Source: Agelas oroides (lineage: Eukaryota > Porifera > Demospongiae > Agelasida > Agelasidae). From it: a stretch of 64,000 bases of DNA. The position numbers and the translations under genes were made by a program. Below the pieces are notes generated by a model, which saw only the letters and a program-made list of their open reading frames with translations, was not told the DNA's origin and searched no databases. Positions 44,801 through 58,124 of this stretch are shown here, piece by piece. How positions within the stretch are numbered: position 1 is the stretch's first letter; each line of letters begins with the position of its first letter. The DNA is taken from contig OX422197.1 of NCBI GenBank assembly GCA_949130485.1, forward strand, positions 4,036,205 to 4,100,204, in the 5' to 3' direction.

Positions 44801-47800
44801 TGTGAAGCTCGTGCAACCCTGTGTCTATGCTGAAATGACCTGACAAATCCGTTTTAACAACTGAGAAAGTCCTGTGAAGAACGTGGAGGCTTGTTGAAGT
44901 GCCAGGAAGGATCTAAAAAGCCGTTTTCATCACTGTGGATGTCCTGCGTAGCTGGTGCAAGCCTATGTTTGTGCAGGAAAGACCTGATAAACCCGTGTTC
45001 ACCTCCGATGAGGTGCAGTGAAGCACGTGTAGGCCTGTTTAAGTACCAACAAAGATTGAGAAAGCAGTTTTCACCACAGTGAAGGTCCTGTGAAGCTCGT
45101 GCAAGCCTGTGTATGTGCTGGAATGATCTGATAAAGCCGATTTCACCGCCGAGGAGGTGCTATGAAACACTTGGAGGCTTGTTGAAGCGTCAGCAAAGAT
45201 TGAGAAAGCAGTTTTCACCACTGTGAAGGTCCCGTGAAGCTTGTGCAAGCCTGTGTATGTGCGGGAAAGACCTGATAAAGCCGTTTTAACCTTCGATGAG
45301 GTGCTGTGAAGAACTTGGAGGCTTGTTGAAGTGTCTGGAAAGATTGAGAAAGCAGTTTTCACCACTGTGAAGGTCCTGTGAAGCTCGTGCAAGCCTGTGT
45401 ATGTGCTGGAATGATCTGATAAAGCCGATTTCACCGCCGAGGAGGTGCTATGAAACACTTGGTGGCTTGTTGAAGCGTCAGCAAAGATTGAGAAAGCAGT
45501 TTTCACCACTGTGAAGGTCCCGTGAAGCTTGTGCAAGCCTGTGTATGTGCGGGAAAGACCTGATAAAGCCGTTTTAACCGCCGATGAGGTGCTGTGAAGA
45601 ACTTGGAGGCTTGTTGAAGTGTCTGGAAAGATTGAGAAAGCAGTTTTCACCACTGTGAAGGTCCTGTGAAGCTCGTGCAAACCTGTGTATGTGCTAGAAT
45701 GACCTCATAAAGCCTAATTCGCCGTCGAGGAAGTGCTGAGAACCACGTGCAGGCCTGTTTAAGTGCTAGGAAAGATCGAGAAAGCAGTTTTCACCACTGT
45801 AAAGGTCCTGTGAAGCTTGTGAAAACCTGTGTATGTGCAGGAAAGACCTGATAAAGCCGTTTTAACCGCCGATGGGGTGCTGTGAAGCACGTGCAGGCCT
45901 GTTTAAGTGCCAGGAAAGATTGAGAAAGCAGTTTTGACCACTGTGAAGGTCCTGTGAAGCTCGTGCAACCCTGTGTCTGTGCTGAAATTGCCTGACAAAT
46001 CCGTTTTAACCGCCGAGAAAGTGCTGTGAAGAACGTGGAGGCTTGTTGAAGTGCCAGAAAGGATCTAAAAAGCCATTTTCAGCACTGTGGATGTCCTGTG
46101 AAGCTCGTGCAAGCCTATGTATGTGCTGGAAAGACCTGATAAAGCCGTTTTCACCTCCGATGAGGTGCAGTGAAGCACGTGTAGGCCTGTTTAAGTACCA
46201 ACAAAGATTGAGAAAGCAGTTTTCACCACAGTGAAGGTCCTGTGAAGCTCGTGCAAGCCTGTGTATGTGCTGGAATGATCTGATAAAGCCGATTTCACCG
46301 CCGAGGAGGTGCTGAGAAGCACATGCAGGCCTGTTTAAGTGCTAGGAAAGATCGAGAAAGCAGTTTTCACCACTGTGAAGGTCCTGTGAAGCTTGTGCAA
46401 GCCTGTGTATGTGCGGGAAAGACCTGATAAAGCCGCTTTAACCGCCGATGAGGTGCTGCGAAGCACTTCGAGATTTGTTGAAATGTCAGGAAAGATTGAG
46501 AAAGCAATTTTAACCACTGTGGATGTCCTGTGAAGCTCGTGCAAGCCTATGTATGTGCAGGAAAGACCTGATAAAGCCGTTTTCACCTCCGATGAGGTGC
46601 AGTGAAGCACGTGTAGGCCTGTTTAAGTACCAACAAAGATTGAGAAAGCAGTTTTCACCACAGTGAAGGTCCTGTGAAGCTCGTGCAAGCCTGTGTATGT
46701 GCTGGAATGATCTGATAAAGCCGATTTCACCGCCAAGGAGGTGCTTTGAAACACTTGGAGGCTTGTTGAAGCGTCAGCAATGATTGAGAAAGCAGTTTTC
46801 ACCACTGTGAAGGTCCTGTGAAGCTTGTGCAAGCCTGTGTATGTGCTAGAATGACCTGATAAAGCCGAATTCACCGTCGAGGAAGTGCTGAGAAGCACGT
46901 GCAGGCCTGTTTAAGTGCTAGGAAAGATCGAGAAAGCAGTTTTCAACACTGTAAAGGTCCTGTGAAGCTTGTGCAAACCTGTGTATGTGCTGGAATGTCC
47001 TGACAAACCCGTTTTAACCGCGAGAAGGTGCTGTGAATCACGTGGAAGCTTGTTGAAGTGTCAGGAAAGACCTAAAAAGCAGTTTACACCACAGTGGAAG
47101 TCCTGTGAAGCTCGTGCAAGCCTGTGTATGTGCAGGAAAGAGCTGATAAAGCCGTTTTAACCGCCGATGAGGTGCTGTGAAGCACGTGCAGGCCTGTTTA
47201 AGTGGCAGGAAAGATTGAGAAAGCAGTTTTGACCACTGTAAAGGTCCTGTGAAGCTCGTGCAAGCCTGTGTATGATCTGGAATGACCTGACAAACTCGCC
47301 TTAACTGCGAGAAGGTGCTGTGAAGCACATGCAATCCTGTTTACGTGCCAGGACTGTGGAGGCCCTGTGAAGCTCGTGCAAGCCTGTCTTTGTGCGGGAA
47401 AGACTTGATGAAGCCGTTTTCACCTCCGATGAGGTGCTGTGAACCACGTGCAGGCCTGTTTAAGTACCAACGAAGATTGAGAAAGCAGTTTTCACCACTG
47501 TGAAGGTCCTGTGAAGCTCGTGCAAGCCTGTGTATGTGCTGGAATGACCTGACAAACCCGTTTTAACCGCGAGAAGGTGCTGTGAATCACGTGGAAGCTT
47601 GTTGAAGTGTCAGGAAAGACCTAAAAAGCAATTTTCACCACAGTGGAATTCCTGTGAAGCTCGTGCAAGCCAGTGTATGTGCGGGAAAGACCTGATAAAG
47701 CCGTTTTAACCGCCGATGAGGTGCTGTGAAGCACGTGCAGGCCTGTTTAAGTGCCAGGAAAGATTGAGAAAGCAGTTTTGACCACTATAAGGTCCTGTGA

Positions 47801-49105
47801 AGCTCGTGCAAGCCTGTGTATGTTCTTGAATCACCTGACAAACCCACTTTAACTGCGAAAAGGTGCTATGAAGCACATGCAATCCTGTTTACGTGCCAGG
47901 ACTGTGGAGGCCCTGTGAAGCTCGTGCAAGCCTGTCTTTGTGCCGGAAAGACTTGATGAAGCCGTTTTCACCTCCGATGAGGTGCTGTGAACCACGTGCA
48001 GGCCTGTTTAAGTACCAACAAAGATTGAGAAAGCAGTTTTCACCACTGTGAAGGTCCTGTGAAGCTCGTGCAAGCCTGTGTATGTGCTGGAATGATCTGA
48101 TAAAGCCGATTTCACCGCCAAGGAGGTGCTGTGAAACACTTGGAGGCTTGTTGAAGCATCAGCAATGATTGAGAAAGCAGTTTTCACCACTGTGAAGTTC
48201 CTGTGAAGCTTGTGCAAGCCTGTGTATGTGCGGGAAAGACCTGATAAAGCCGCTTTAACCGCCGATGAGGTGCTGCGAAGCACTTCGAGATTTGTTGAAA
48301 TGTCAGGAAAGATTGAGAAAGCAATTTTAACCACTGTGGATGTCCTGTGAAGCTCGTGCAAGCCTATGTATGTGCAGGAAAGACCTGATAAAGCCGTTTT
48401 CACCTCCGATGAGGTGCAGTGAAGCACGTGTAGGCCTGTTTAAGTACCAACAAAGATTGAGAAAGCAGTTTTAACCACAGTGAAGGTCCTGTGAAGCTCG
48501 TGCAAGCCTGTGTATGTGCTGGAATGATCTGATAAAGCCGATTTCACCGCCAAGGAGGTGCTGTGAAACACTTGAAGGCTTGTTGAAGCGTCAGCAATGA
48601 TTGAGAAAGCAGTTTTCACCACTGTGAAGGTCCTGTGAAGCTTGTGCAAGCCTGTGTATGTGCTAGAATGACCTGATAAAGCCGAATTCACCGTCGAGGA
48701 AGTGCTGAGAAGCACGTGCAGGCCTGTTTAAGTGCTAGGAAAGATCGAGAAAGCAGTTTTCAACACTGTATAGGTCCTGTGAAGCTTGTGCAAACCTGTG
48801 TATGTGCTGGAATGTCCTGACAAACCCGTTTTAACCGCGAGAAGGTGCTGTGAATCACGTGGAAGCTTGTTGAAGTGTCAGGAAAGACCTAAAAAGCAGT
48901 TTACACCACAGTGGAAGTCCTGTGAAGCTCGTGCAAGCCTGTGTATGTGCAGGAAAGAGCTGATAAAGCCGTTTTAACCGCCGATGAGGTGCTGTGAAGC
49001 ACGTGCAGGCCTGTTTAAGTGCCAGGAAAGATTGAGAAAGCAGTTTTGACCACTGTAAAGGTCCTGTGAAGCTCGTGCAAGCCTGTGTATGATCTGGAAT
49101 GACCT
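41845..49105 (-). repeat. 7.26-kb higher-order block, copy 1 (offset 7575 bp)
   Basis: Every monomer variant in this stretch recurs in the same order at about 49420-56680, with a constant offset of 7575 bp and only rare single-base differences, for example at 42956/50531. The block covers about 50 monomers. Near-identity over this length indicates a very recent tandem duplication, or an assembly duplication. Confidence 0.9.
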
Positions 49106-49112
49106 GACAAAC
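46390..49112 (-). repeat. ~0.9-kb sub-repeat, 1817-bp offset
   Basis: About 46390-47295 and 48207-49112 share rare variants such as GATAAAGCCGCTTTAACC and GCACTTCGAGATTTG. Because they lie inside the 7575-bp unit, the pair occurs again at about 53965-54870 and 55782-56687. Confidence 0.85.
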
Positions 49113-49419
49113 CCGTTTTAACCGCGAGAAGGTGCTGTGAATCACGTGGAAGCTTGTTGAAGTGTCAGGAAAGACCTAAAAAGCAATTTTCACCACAGTG
49201 GAAGTCCTGTGAAGCTCGTGCAAGCCAGTGTATGTGCGGGAAAGACCTGATAAAGCCGTTTTAACCGCCGATGAGGTGCTGTGAAGCACGTGCAGGCCTG
49301 TTTAAGTGCCAGGAAAGATTGAGAAAGCAGTTTTGACCACTATAAGGTCCTGTGAAGCTCGTGCAAGCCTGTGTATGTTCTTGAATCACCTGACAAACCC
49401 ACTTTAACTGCGAGAAGGT
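49106..49419 (-). repeat. Two-monomer spacer between the 7.26-kb copies
   Basis: This short satellite stretch is not part of the duplicated block. It matches about 47548-47860 at an offset of 1558 bp instead. It marks the junction between the two large copies. Confidence 0.75.
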
Positions 49420-52400
49420 GCTATGAAGCACATGCAATCCTGTTTACGTGCCAGGAATGATCGAAAGCACTTTTCCCCACTGTGGAAACCCTGTGAAGCT
49501 CGTGCAAGCCTGTCTTTGTGCGGGAAAGACCTGATTAAGCCGAATTCACTGTCTAGGAAGTGCTGAGAAGCACGTGCAGGCCTGTTTAAGTACCAACAAA
49601 GGTTGGGAAAGCAGTTTTCACCACTGTGAAGGTCCTGTGAAGCTCGTGCAAGCCTGTGTATGTGCTGGAATTATGTGATAAAGCCGATTTCACCGCCGAG
49701 GAGGTGCTATGAAACACTTGGAGGCTTGTTGAAGCGTAAGCAAAGATTGAGAAAGCTGTTTCCACCACTGTGAATGTCCTGTGAAGCTTGTGCAAGCCTG
49801 TGTATGTGCTGGATTGACCTGATAAAGCAGAATTCACCGTCGAGGAAGTGCTGAGAAGCACGTGCAGGCCTGTTTAAGTACCAACAAAGATTGAGAAAGC
49901 AATTTTCACCTCTGTGAAGGTCCTGTGAAGCTCGTGCAAGCCTGTGTCTGTGCTGGAATGAGCTGATAAAGCCGTTTTAACCGCCGATAAGGTGCTGTGA
50001 AGAACGTGCAGGCCTGTTTAACTACCATCAAAGATTGAGAAAGCAGTTTTCACCTCTGTGAAGGTCCTGTGAATCACGTGGAAGCTTGTTGAAGTGTCAG
50101 GAAAGACCTAAAAAGCAGTTTCCATCACAGTGGAAGTCCTGTGAAGCTCGTGCAAGCCTGTGTATGTACTGGAATTATCCGATTTCACCGGCGAGGAGGT
50201 GCTGTGAAGCACTTGGATGGGTTGTTGAAGTGTCAGGAAAGATTTAGAAAGCAGTTTTCACCACTGTGAAGGTCCTGTGAAGCTGAAGCTTGTGCAAGCC
50301 AGTGTTTGTGCGGGAAAGACCTGATAAAGCCGTTTTAACCTGCTATGAATCACGTGCTGGCGTGTTTAAGTGTCAAGAAAGATCGAGAAAGCAGTTATCA
50401 CCACTGTGAAGGTCCTGTGAAGCTCGTGCAAGCCTGTGTATGTTCTTGAATGACCTGACAAACCCGGTTTAACTGTGAGAAGGTGCTGTGAAGCACATGC
50501 AATCCTGTTTACGTGCCGGGAATGATCGAAAACACTTTTCCCCACTGTGGAGACCCTGTGAAGCTCTTGCAAGCCTGTGTATGTGCTGTAATTATCTGAT
50601 AAAGCCGATTTCACCGCCAAAGAGGTGCTGTGAAGCACTTGGAGACTTGTTGAAGTGTCAGGAAAGATTGAGAAAGCAGTTTTCACCACTTTGAAGGTCC
50701 TGCGAAGCTTGTGCAGGCCTGTGTATGTGCTGGATGAGCTGATAAAGCCGTTTTAACCGACGATAAGGTGCTGTGAAGCACGTGTAGGCCTGTTTAACTG
50801 CCAACAAAGATTGAGAAAGCAGTTTTCACCTCTGAGAAGGTCCTGTGAAGCACGTGCAAGTTTGGGTCTGTGCTGGAATTAGCTGATAAAGCCGTTTTAA
50901 CCGCCGATAAGCTGCTGTGAAGCACATGCAATGCTGTTTATGTGCCAGGACTGTGGCAGCCCTGTGAAGCTCGTGCAAGCCTGTCTTTGTGCGGAAAAGA
51001 CCTGATAAAGCCGTTTTCACCTCCGATGATGTGCTGTGAACCACGTGCAGGCCTGTTTAAGTACCAACAAAGATTGAGAAAGCAGTTTTCACCTCTGTGA
51101 AGGTCCAGTGAAGCTCGTGCAACCCTGTGTCTGTGCTGAAATGACCTGACAAATCCGTTTTAACCACCGAGAAAGTGCTGTGAAGAACGTGGAGGCTTGT
51201 TGAAGTGCCAGGAAGGATCTAAAAAGCCGTTTTAAGCACTGTGGATGTCCTGTGAAGCTCGTGCAAGCCTATGTATGTGCAGGAAAGACCTGATAAAGCC
51301 GTTTTCACCTCCGATGAGGTGCAGTGAAGCACGTGTAGGCCTGTTTAAGTACCAACAAAGATTGAGAAAGCAGTTTTCACCACAGTGAAGGTTCTGTGAA
51401 GCTCGTGCAAGCCTGTGTATGTGCTGGAATGATCTGATAAAGCCGATTTCACCGCCGAGGAGGTGCTGTGAAACACTTGAAGGCTTGTTGAAGCATCAGC
51501 AAAGATTGAGAAAGCAGTTTTCACCACTGTGAAGGTCCTGTGAAGCTTGTGCAAGCCTGTGTATGTGCGGGAAATACCTGATAAAGCCGTTTTAACCGCC
51601 GATGAGGTGCTGTGATGAACTTGGAGGTTTGTTGAAGTGTCAGGAAAGATTGAGAAAGCAGTTTGCACCACTGTGAAGGTCCTGTGAAGCTCGTGCAAAC
51701 CTGTGTATGTGCTAGAATGACCTGATAAAGCCGAATTGACCGTCGAGGAAGTGCTGAGGAGCACGTGCAGGCCTGTTTAAGTGCTAGGAAAGATCGAGAA
51801 AGCAGTTTTCACCACTGTAAAGGTCCTGTGAAGCTTGTGCAAACATGTGTATCTTCTGGAATGTCCTTACAAACCCGTTTTAACCGCGAGAAGGTGCTGT
51901 GAATCACGTGGAAGCTTGTTGAAGTGTCAGGAAAGACCTAAAAAGCAGTTTACACCACAGTGGAAGTCCTGTGAAGCTCGTGCAAGCCTGTGTATGTGCA
52001 GGAAAGACCTGATAAAGCCGTTTTAACCGCCGATGAGGTGCTGTGAAGCACGTGCAGGCCTGTTTAAGTGCCAGGAAAGATAGGGAAAGCAGTTTTGACC
52101 ACTGTAAAGGTCCTGTGAAGCTCGTGCAGGCCTGTGTATGTTCTGGAATGAACTGACAAACTCGCTTTAACTGCGAGAAGGTGCTGTGAAGCATATGCAA
52201 TCCTGTTTACGTGCCAGGACTGTGGAGGCCCTGTGAAGCTCGTGCAAGCCTGTCTCTGTGCGGGAAAGACCAGATAAAGCCGTTATCACCTCCGATGATG
52301 TGCTGTGAACCACGTGCAGGCCTGTTTAAGTACCAACAAAGATTGAGAAAGCAGTTTTCACCTCTGTGAAGGTCCTGTGAAGCTCGTGCAACCCTGTGTC

Positions 52401-55400
52401 TATGCTGAAATGACCTGACAAATCCGTTTTAACAACTGAGAAAGTCCTGTGAAGAACGTGGAGGCTTGTTGAAGTGCCAGGAAGGATCTAAAAAGCCGTT
52501 TTCATCACTGTGGATGTCCTGCGTAGCTGGTGCAAGCCTATGTTTGTGCAGGAAAGACCTGATAAACCCGTTTTCACCTCCGATGAGGTGCAGTGAAGCA
52601 CGTGTAGGCCTGTTTAAGTACCAACAAAGATTGAGAAAGCAGTTTTCACCACAGTGAAGGTCCTGTGAAGCTCGTGCAAGCCTGTGTATGTGCTGGAATG
52701 ATCTGATAAAGCCGATTTCACCGCCGAGGAGGTGCTATGAAACACTTGGAGGCTTGTTGAAGCGTCAGCAAAGATTGAGAAAGCAGTTTTCACCACTGTG
52801 AAGGTCCCGTGAAGCTTGTGCAAGCCTGTGTATGTGCGGGAAAGACCTGATAAAGCCGTTTTAACCTTCGATGAGGTGCTGTGAAGAACTTGGAGGCTTG
52901 TTGAAGTGTCTGGAAAGATTGAGAAAGCAGTTTTCACCACTGTGAAGGTCCTGTGAAGCTCGTGCAAGCCTGTGTATGTGCTGGAATGATCTGATAAAGC
53001 CGATTTCACCGCCGAGGAGGTGCTATGAAACACTTGGTGGCTTGTTGAAGCGTCAGCAAAGATTGAGAAAGCAGTTTTCACCACTGTGAAGGTCCCGTGA
53101 AGCTTGTGCAAGCCTGTGTATGTGCGGGAAAGACCTGATAAAGCCGTTTTAACCGCCGATGAGGTGCTGTGAAGAACTTGGAGGCTTGTTGAAGTGTCTG
53201 GAAAGATTGAGAAAGCAGTTTTCACCACTGTGAAGGTCCTGTGAAGCTCGTGCAAACCTGTGTATGTGCTAGAATGACCTCATAAAGCCTAATTCGCCGT
53301 CGAGGAAGTGCTGAGAACCACGTGCAGGCCTGTTTAAGTGCTAGGAAAGATCGAGAAAGCAGTTTTCACCACTGTAAAGGTCCTGTGAAGCTTGTGAAAA
53401 CCTGTGTATGTGCAGGAAAGACCTGATAAAGCCGTTTTAACCGCCGATGGGGTGCTGTGAAGCACGTGCAGGCCTGTTTAAGTGCCAGGAAAGATTGAGA
53501 AAGCAGTTTTGACCACTGTGAAGGTCCTGTGAAGCTCGTGCAACCCTGTGTCTGTGCTGAAATTGCCTGACAAATCCGTTTTAACCGCCGAGAAAGTGCT
53601 GTGAAGAACGTGGAGGCTTGTTGAAGTGCCAGAAAGGATCTAAAAAGCCATTTTCAGCACTGTGGATGTCCTGTGAAGCTCGTGCAAGCCTATGTATGTG
53701 CTGGAAAGACCTGATAAAGCCGTTTTCACCTCCGATGAGGTGCAGTGAAGCACGTGTAGGCCTGTTTAAGTACCAACAAAGATTGAGAAAGCAGTTTTCA
53801 CCACAGTGAAGGTCCTGTGAAGCTCGTGCAAGCCTGTGTATGTGCTGGAATGATCTGATAAAGCCGATTTCACCGCCGAGGAGGTGCTGAGAAGCACGTG
53901 CAGGCCTGTTTAAGTGCTAGGAAAGATCGAGAAAGCAGTTTTCACCACTGTGAAGGTCCTGTGAAGCTTGTGCAAGCCTGTGTATGTGCGGGAAAGACCT
54001 GATAAAGCCGCTTTAACCGCCGATGAGGTGCTGCGAAGCACTTCGAGATTTGTTGAAATGTCAGGAAAGATTGAGAAAGCAATTTTAACCACTGTGGATG
54101 TCCTGTGAAGCTCGTGCAAGCTTATGTATGTGCAGGAAAGACCTGATAAAGCCGTTTTCACCTCCGATGAGGTGCAGTGAAGCACGTGTAGGCCTGTTTA
54201 AGTACCAACAAAGATTGAGAAAGCAGTTTTCACCACAGTGAAGGTCCTGTGAAGCTCGTGCAAGCCTGTGTATGTGCTGGAATGATCTGATAAAGCCGAT
54301 TTCACCGCCAAGGAGGTGCTTTGAAACACTTGGAGGCTTGTTGAAGCGTCAGCAATGATTGAGAAAGCAGTTTTCACCACTGTGAAGGTCCTGTGAAGCT
54401 TGTGCAAGCCTGTGTATGTGCTAGAATGACCTGATAAAGCCGAATTCACCGTCGAGGAAGTGCTGAGAAGCACGTGCAGGCCTGTTTAAGTGCTAGGAAA
54501 GATCGAGAAAGCAGTTTTCAACACTGTAAAGGTCCTGTGAAGCTTGTGCAAACCTGTGTATGTGCTGGAATGTCCTGACAAACCCGTTTTAACCGCGAGA
54601 AGGTGCTGTGAATCACGTGGAAGCTTGTTGAAGTGTCAGGAAAGACCTAAAAAGCAGTTTACACCACAGTGGAAGTCCTGTGAAGCTCGTGCAAGCCTGT
54701 GTATGTGCAGGAAAGAGCTGATAAAGCCGTTTTAACCGCCGATGAGGTGCTGTGAAGCACGTGCAGGCCGGTTTAAGTGGCAGGAAAGATTGAGAAAGCA
54801 GTTTTGACCACTGTAAAGGTCCTGTGAAGCTCGTGCAAGCCTGTGTATGATCTGGAATGACCTGACAAACTCGCCTTAACTGCGAGAAGGTGCTGTGAAG
54901 CACATGCAATCCTGTTTACGTGCCAGGACTGTGGAGGCCCTGTGAAGCTCGTGCAAGTCTGTCTTTGTGCGGGAAAGACTTGATGAAGCCGTTTTCACCT
55001 CCGATGAGGTGCTGTGAACCACGTGCAGGCCTGTTTAAGTACCAACGAAGATTGAGAAAGCAGTTTTCACCACTGTGAAGGTCCTGTGAAGCTCGTGCAA
55101 GCCTGTGTATGTGCTGGAATGACCTGACAAACCCGTTTTAACCGCGAGAAGGTGCTGTGAATCACGTGGAAGCTTGTTGAAGTGTCAGGAAAGACCTAAA
55201 AAGCAATTTTCACCACAGTGGAATTCCTGTGAAGCTCGTGCAAGCCAGTGTATGTGCGGGAAAGACCTGATAAAGCCGTTTTAACCGCCGATGAGGTGCT
55301 GTGAAGCACGTGCAGGCCTGTTTAAGTGCCAGGAAAGATTGAGAAAGCAGTTTTGACCACTATAAGGTCCTGTGAAGCTCGTGCAAGCCTGTGTATGTTC

Positions 55401-56680
55401 TTGAATCACCTGACAAACCCACTTTAACTGCGAAAAGGTGCTATGAAGCACATGCAATCCTGTTTACGTGCCAGGACTGTGGAGGCCCTGTGAAGCTCGT
55501 GCAAGCCTGTCTTTGTGCCGGAAAGACTTGATGAAGCCGTTTTCACCTCCGATGAGGTGCTGTGAACCACGTGCAGGCCTGTTTAAGTACCAACAAAGAT
55601 TGAGAAAGCAGTTTTCACCACTGTGAAGGTCCTGTGAAGCTCGTGCAAGCCTGTGTATGTGCTGGAATGATCTGATAAAGCCGATTTCACCGCCAAGGAG
55701 GTGCTGTGAAACACTTGGAGGCTTGTTGAAGCATCAGCAATGATTGAGAAAGCAGTTTTCACCACTGTGAAGTTCCTGTGAAGCTTGTGCAAGCCTGTGT
55801 ATGTGCGGGAAATACCTGATAAAGCCGCTTTAACCGCCGATGAGGTGCTGCGAAGCACTTCGAGATTTGTTGAAATGTCAGGAAAGATTGAGAAAGCAAT
55901 TTTAACCACTGTGGATGTCCTGTGAAGCTCGTGCAAGCCTATTTATGTGCAGGAAAGACCTGATAAAGTCATTTTCACCTCCGATGAGGTGCAGTGAAGC
56001 ACGTGTAGGCCTGTTTAAGTACCAACAAAGATTGAGAAAGCAGTTTTAACCACAGTGAAGGTCCTGTGAAGCTCGTGCAAGCCTGTGTATGTGCTGGAAT
56101 GATCTGATAAAGCCGATTTCACCGCCAAGGAGGTGCTGTGAAACACTTGGAGGCTTGTTGAAGCGTCAGCAATGATTGAGAAAGCAGTTTTCACCACTGT
56201 GAAGGTCCTGTGAAGCTTGTGCAAGCCTGTGTATGTGCTAGAATGACCTGATAAAGCCGAATTCACCGTCGAGGAAGTGCTGAGAAGCACGTGCAGGCCT
56301 GTTTAAGTGCTAGGAAAGATCGAGAAAGCAGTTTTCAACACTGTATAGGTCCTGTGAAGCTTGTGCAAACCTGTGTATGTGCTGGAATGTCCTGACAAAC
56401 CCGTTTTAACCGCGAGAAGGTGCTGTGAATCACGTGGAAGCTTGTTGAAGTGTCAGGAAAGACCTAAAAAGCAGTTTACACCACAGTGGAAGTCCTGTGA
56501 AGCTCGTGCAAGCCTGTGTATGTGCAGGAAAGAGCTGATAAAGCCGTTTTAACCGCCGATGAGGTGCTGTGAAGCACGTGCAGGCCTGTTTAAGTGGCAG
56601 GAAAGATTGAGAAAGCAGTTTTGACCACTGTAAAGGTCCTGTGAAGCTCGTGCAAGCCTGTGTATGATCTGGAATGACCT
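49420..56680 (-). repeat. 7.26-kb higher-order block, copy 2
   Basis: Second copy of 41845-49105, with the same series of variants throughout. Differences are isolated substitutions, for example CCGCCAAAGAGG here against CCCCCAAAGAGG in copy 1. Confidence 0.9.
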
Positions 56681-58124
56681 GACAAACTCGCCTTAACTGC
56701 GAGAAGGTGCTGTGAAGCACATGCAATCCTGTTTACGTGCCAGGACTGTGGAGGCCCTGTGAAGCTCGTGCAAGCCTGTCTTTGTGCGGGAAAGACTTGA
56801 TGAAGCCGTTTTCACCTCCGATGAGGTGCTGTGAACCACGTGCAGGCCTGTTTAAGTACCAACAAAGATTGAGAAAGCAGTTTTCACCACTGTGAAGGTC
56901 CTGTGAAGCTCGTGCAAGTCTGTGTATGTGCTGGAATGACCTGACAAACCCGTTTTAACCGCGAGAAGGTGCTGTGAATCACGTGGAAGCTTGTTGAAGT
57001 GTCAGGAAAGACCTAAAAAGCAATTTTCACCACAGTGGAAGTCCTGTGAAGCTCGTGCAAGCCAGTGTATGTGCGGGAAAGACCTGATAAAGCCGTTTTA
57101 ACCGCCGATGAGGTGCTGTGAAGCACGTGCAGGCCTGTTTAAGTACCAACAAAGATTGAGAAAGCAGTTTTCACCACTGTGAATGTCCTGTGAAGCTTGT
57201 GCAAGCCTGTGTATGTGCTAGAATGACCTGATAAAGCCGAATTCACCGTCGAGGAAGTGCTGAGAAGCACGTGCAGGCCTGTTTAAGTGCTAGGAAAGAT
57301 CGAGAAAGCAGTTTTCAACACTGTATAGGTCCTGTGAAGCTTGTGCAAACCTGTGTATGTGCTGGAATGTCCTGACAAACCCGTTTTAACCGCGAGAAGG
57401 TGCTGTGAATCACGTGGAAGCTTGTTGAAGTGTCAGGAAAGACCTAAAAAGCAGTTTACACCACAGTGGAAGTCCTGTGAAGCTCGTGCAAGCCTGTGTA
57501 TGTGCAGGAAAGAGCTGATAAAGCCGTTTTAACCGCCGATGAGGTGCTGTGAAGCACGTGCAGGCCTGTTTAAGTGGCAGGAAAGATTGAGAAAGCAGTT
57601 TTGACCACTGTAAAGGTCCTGTGAAGCTCGTGCAAGCCTGTGTATGATCTGGAATGACCTGACAAACTCGCCTTAACTGCGAGAAGGTGCTGTGAAGCAC
57701 ATGCAATCCTGTTTACGTGCCAGGACTGTGGAGGCCCTGTGAAGCTCGTGCAAGCCTGTCTTTGTGCGGGAAAGACTTGATGAAGCCGTTTTCACCTCCG
57801 ATGAGGTGCTGTGAACCACGTGCAGGCCTGTTTAAGTACCAACAAAGATTGAGAAAGCAGTTTTCACCACTGTGAAGGTCCTGTGAAGCTCGTGCAAGTC
57901 TGTGTATGTGCTGGAATGACCTGACAAACCCGTTTTAACCGCGAGAAGGTGCTGTGAATCACGTGGAAGCTTGTTGAAGTGTCAGGAAAGACCTAAAAAG
58001 CAATTTTCACCACAGTGGAAGTCCTGTGAAGCTCGTGCAAGCCAGTGTATGTGCGGGAAAGACCTGATAAAGCCGTTTTAACCGCCGATGAGGTGCTGTG
58101 AAGCACGTGCAGGCCTGTTTAAGT
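56204..58124 (-). repeat. ~0.94-kb block in tandem, 980-bp period
   Basis: About 56204-57144 and 57184-58124 match closely, both carrying GGAATGTCCTGACAAACCC and TGGCAGGAAAGATTG. The second copy begins almost where the first ends, so this is a direct tandem duplication of about 6.5 monomers. Confidence 0.85.
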
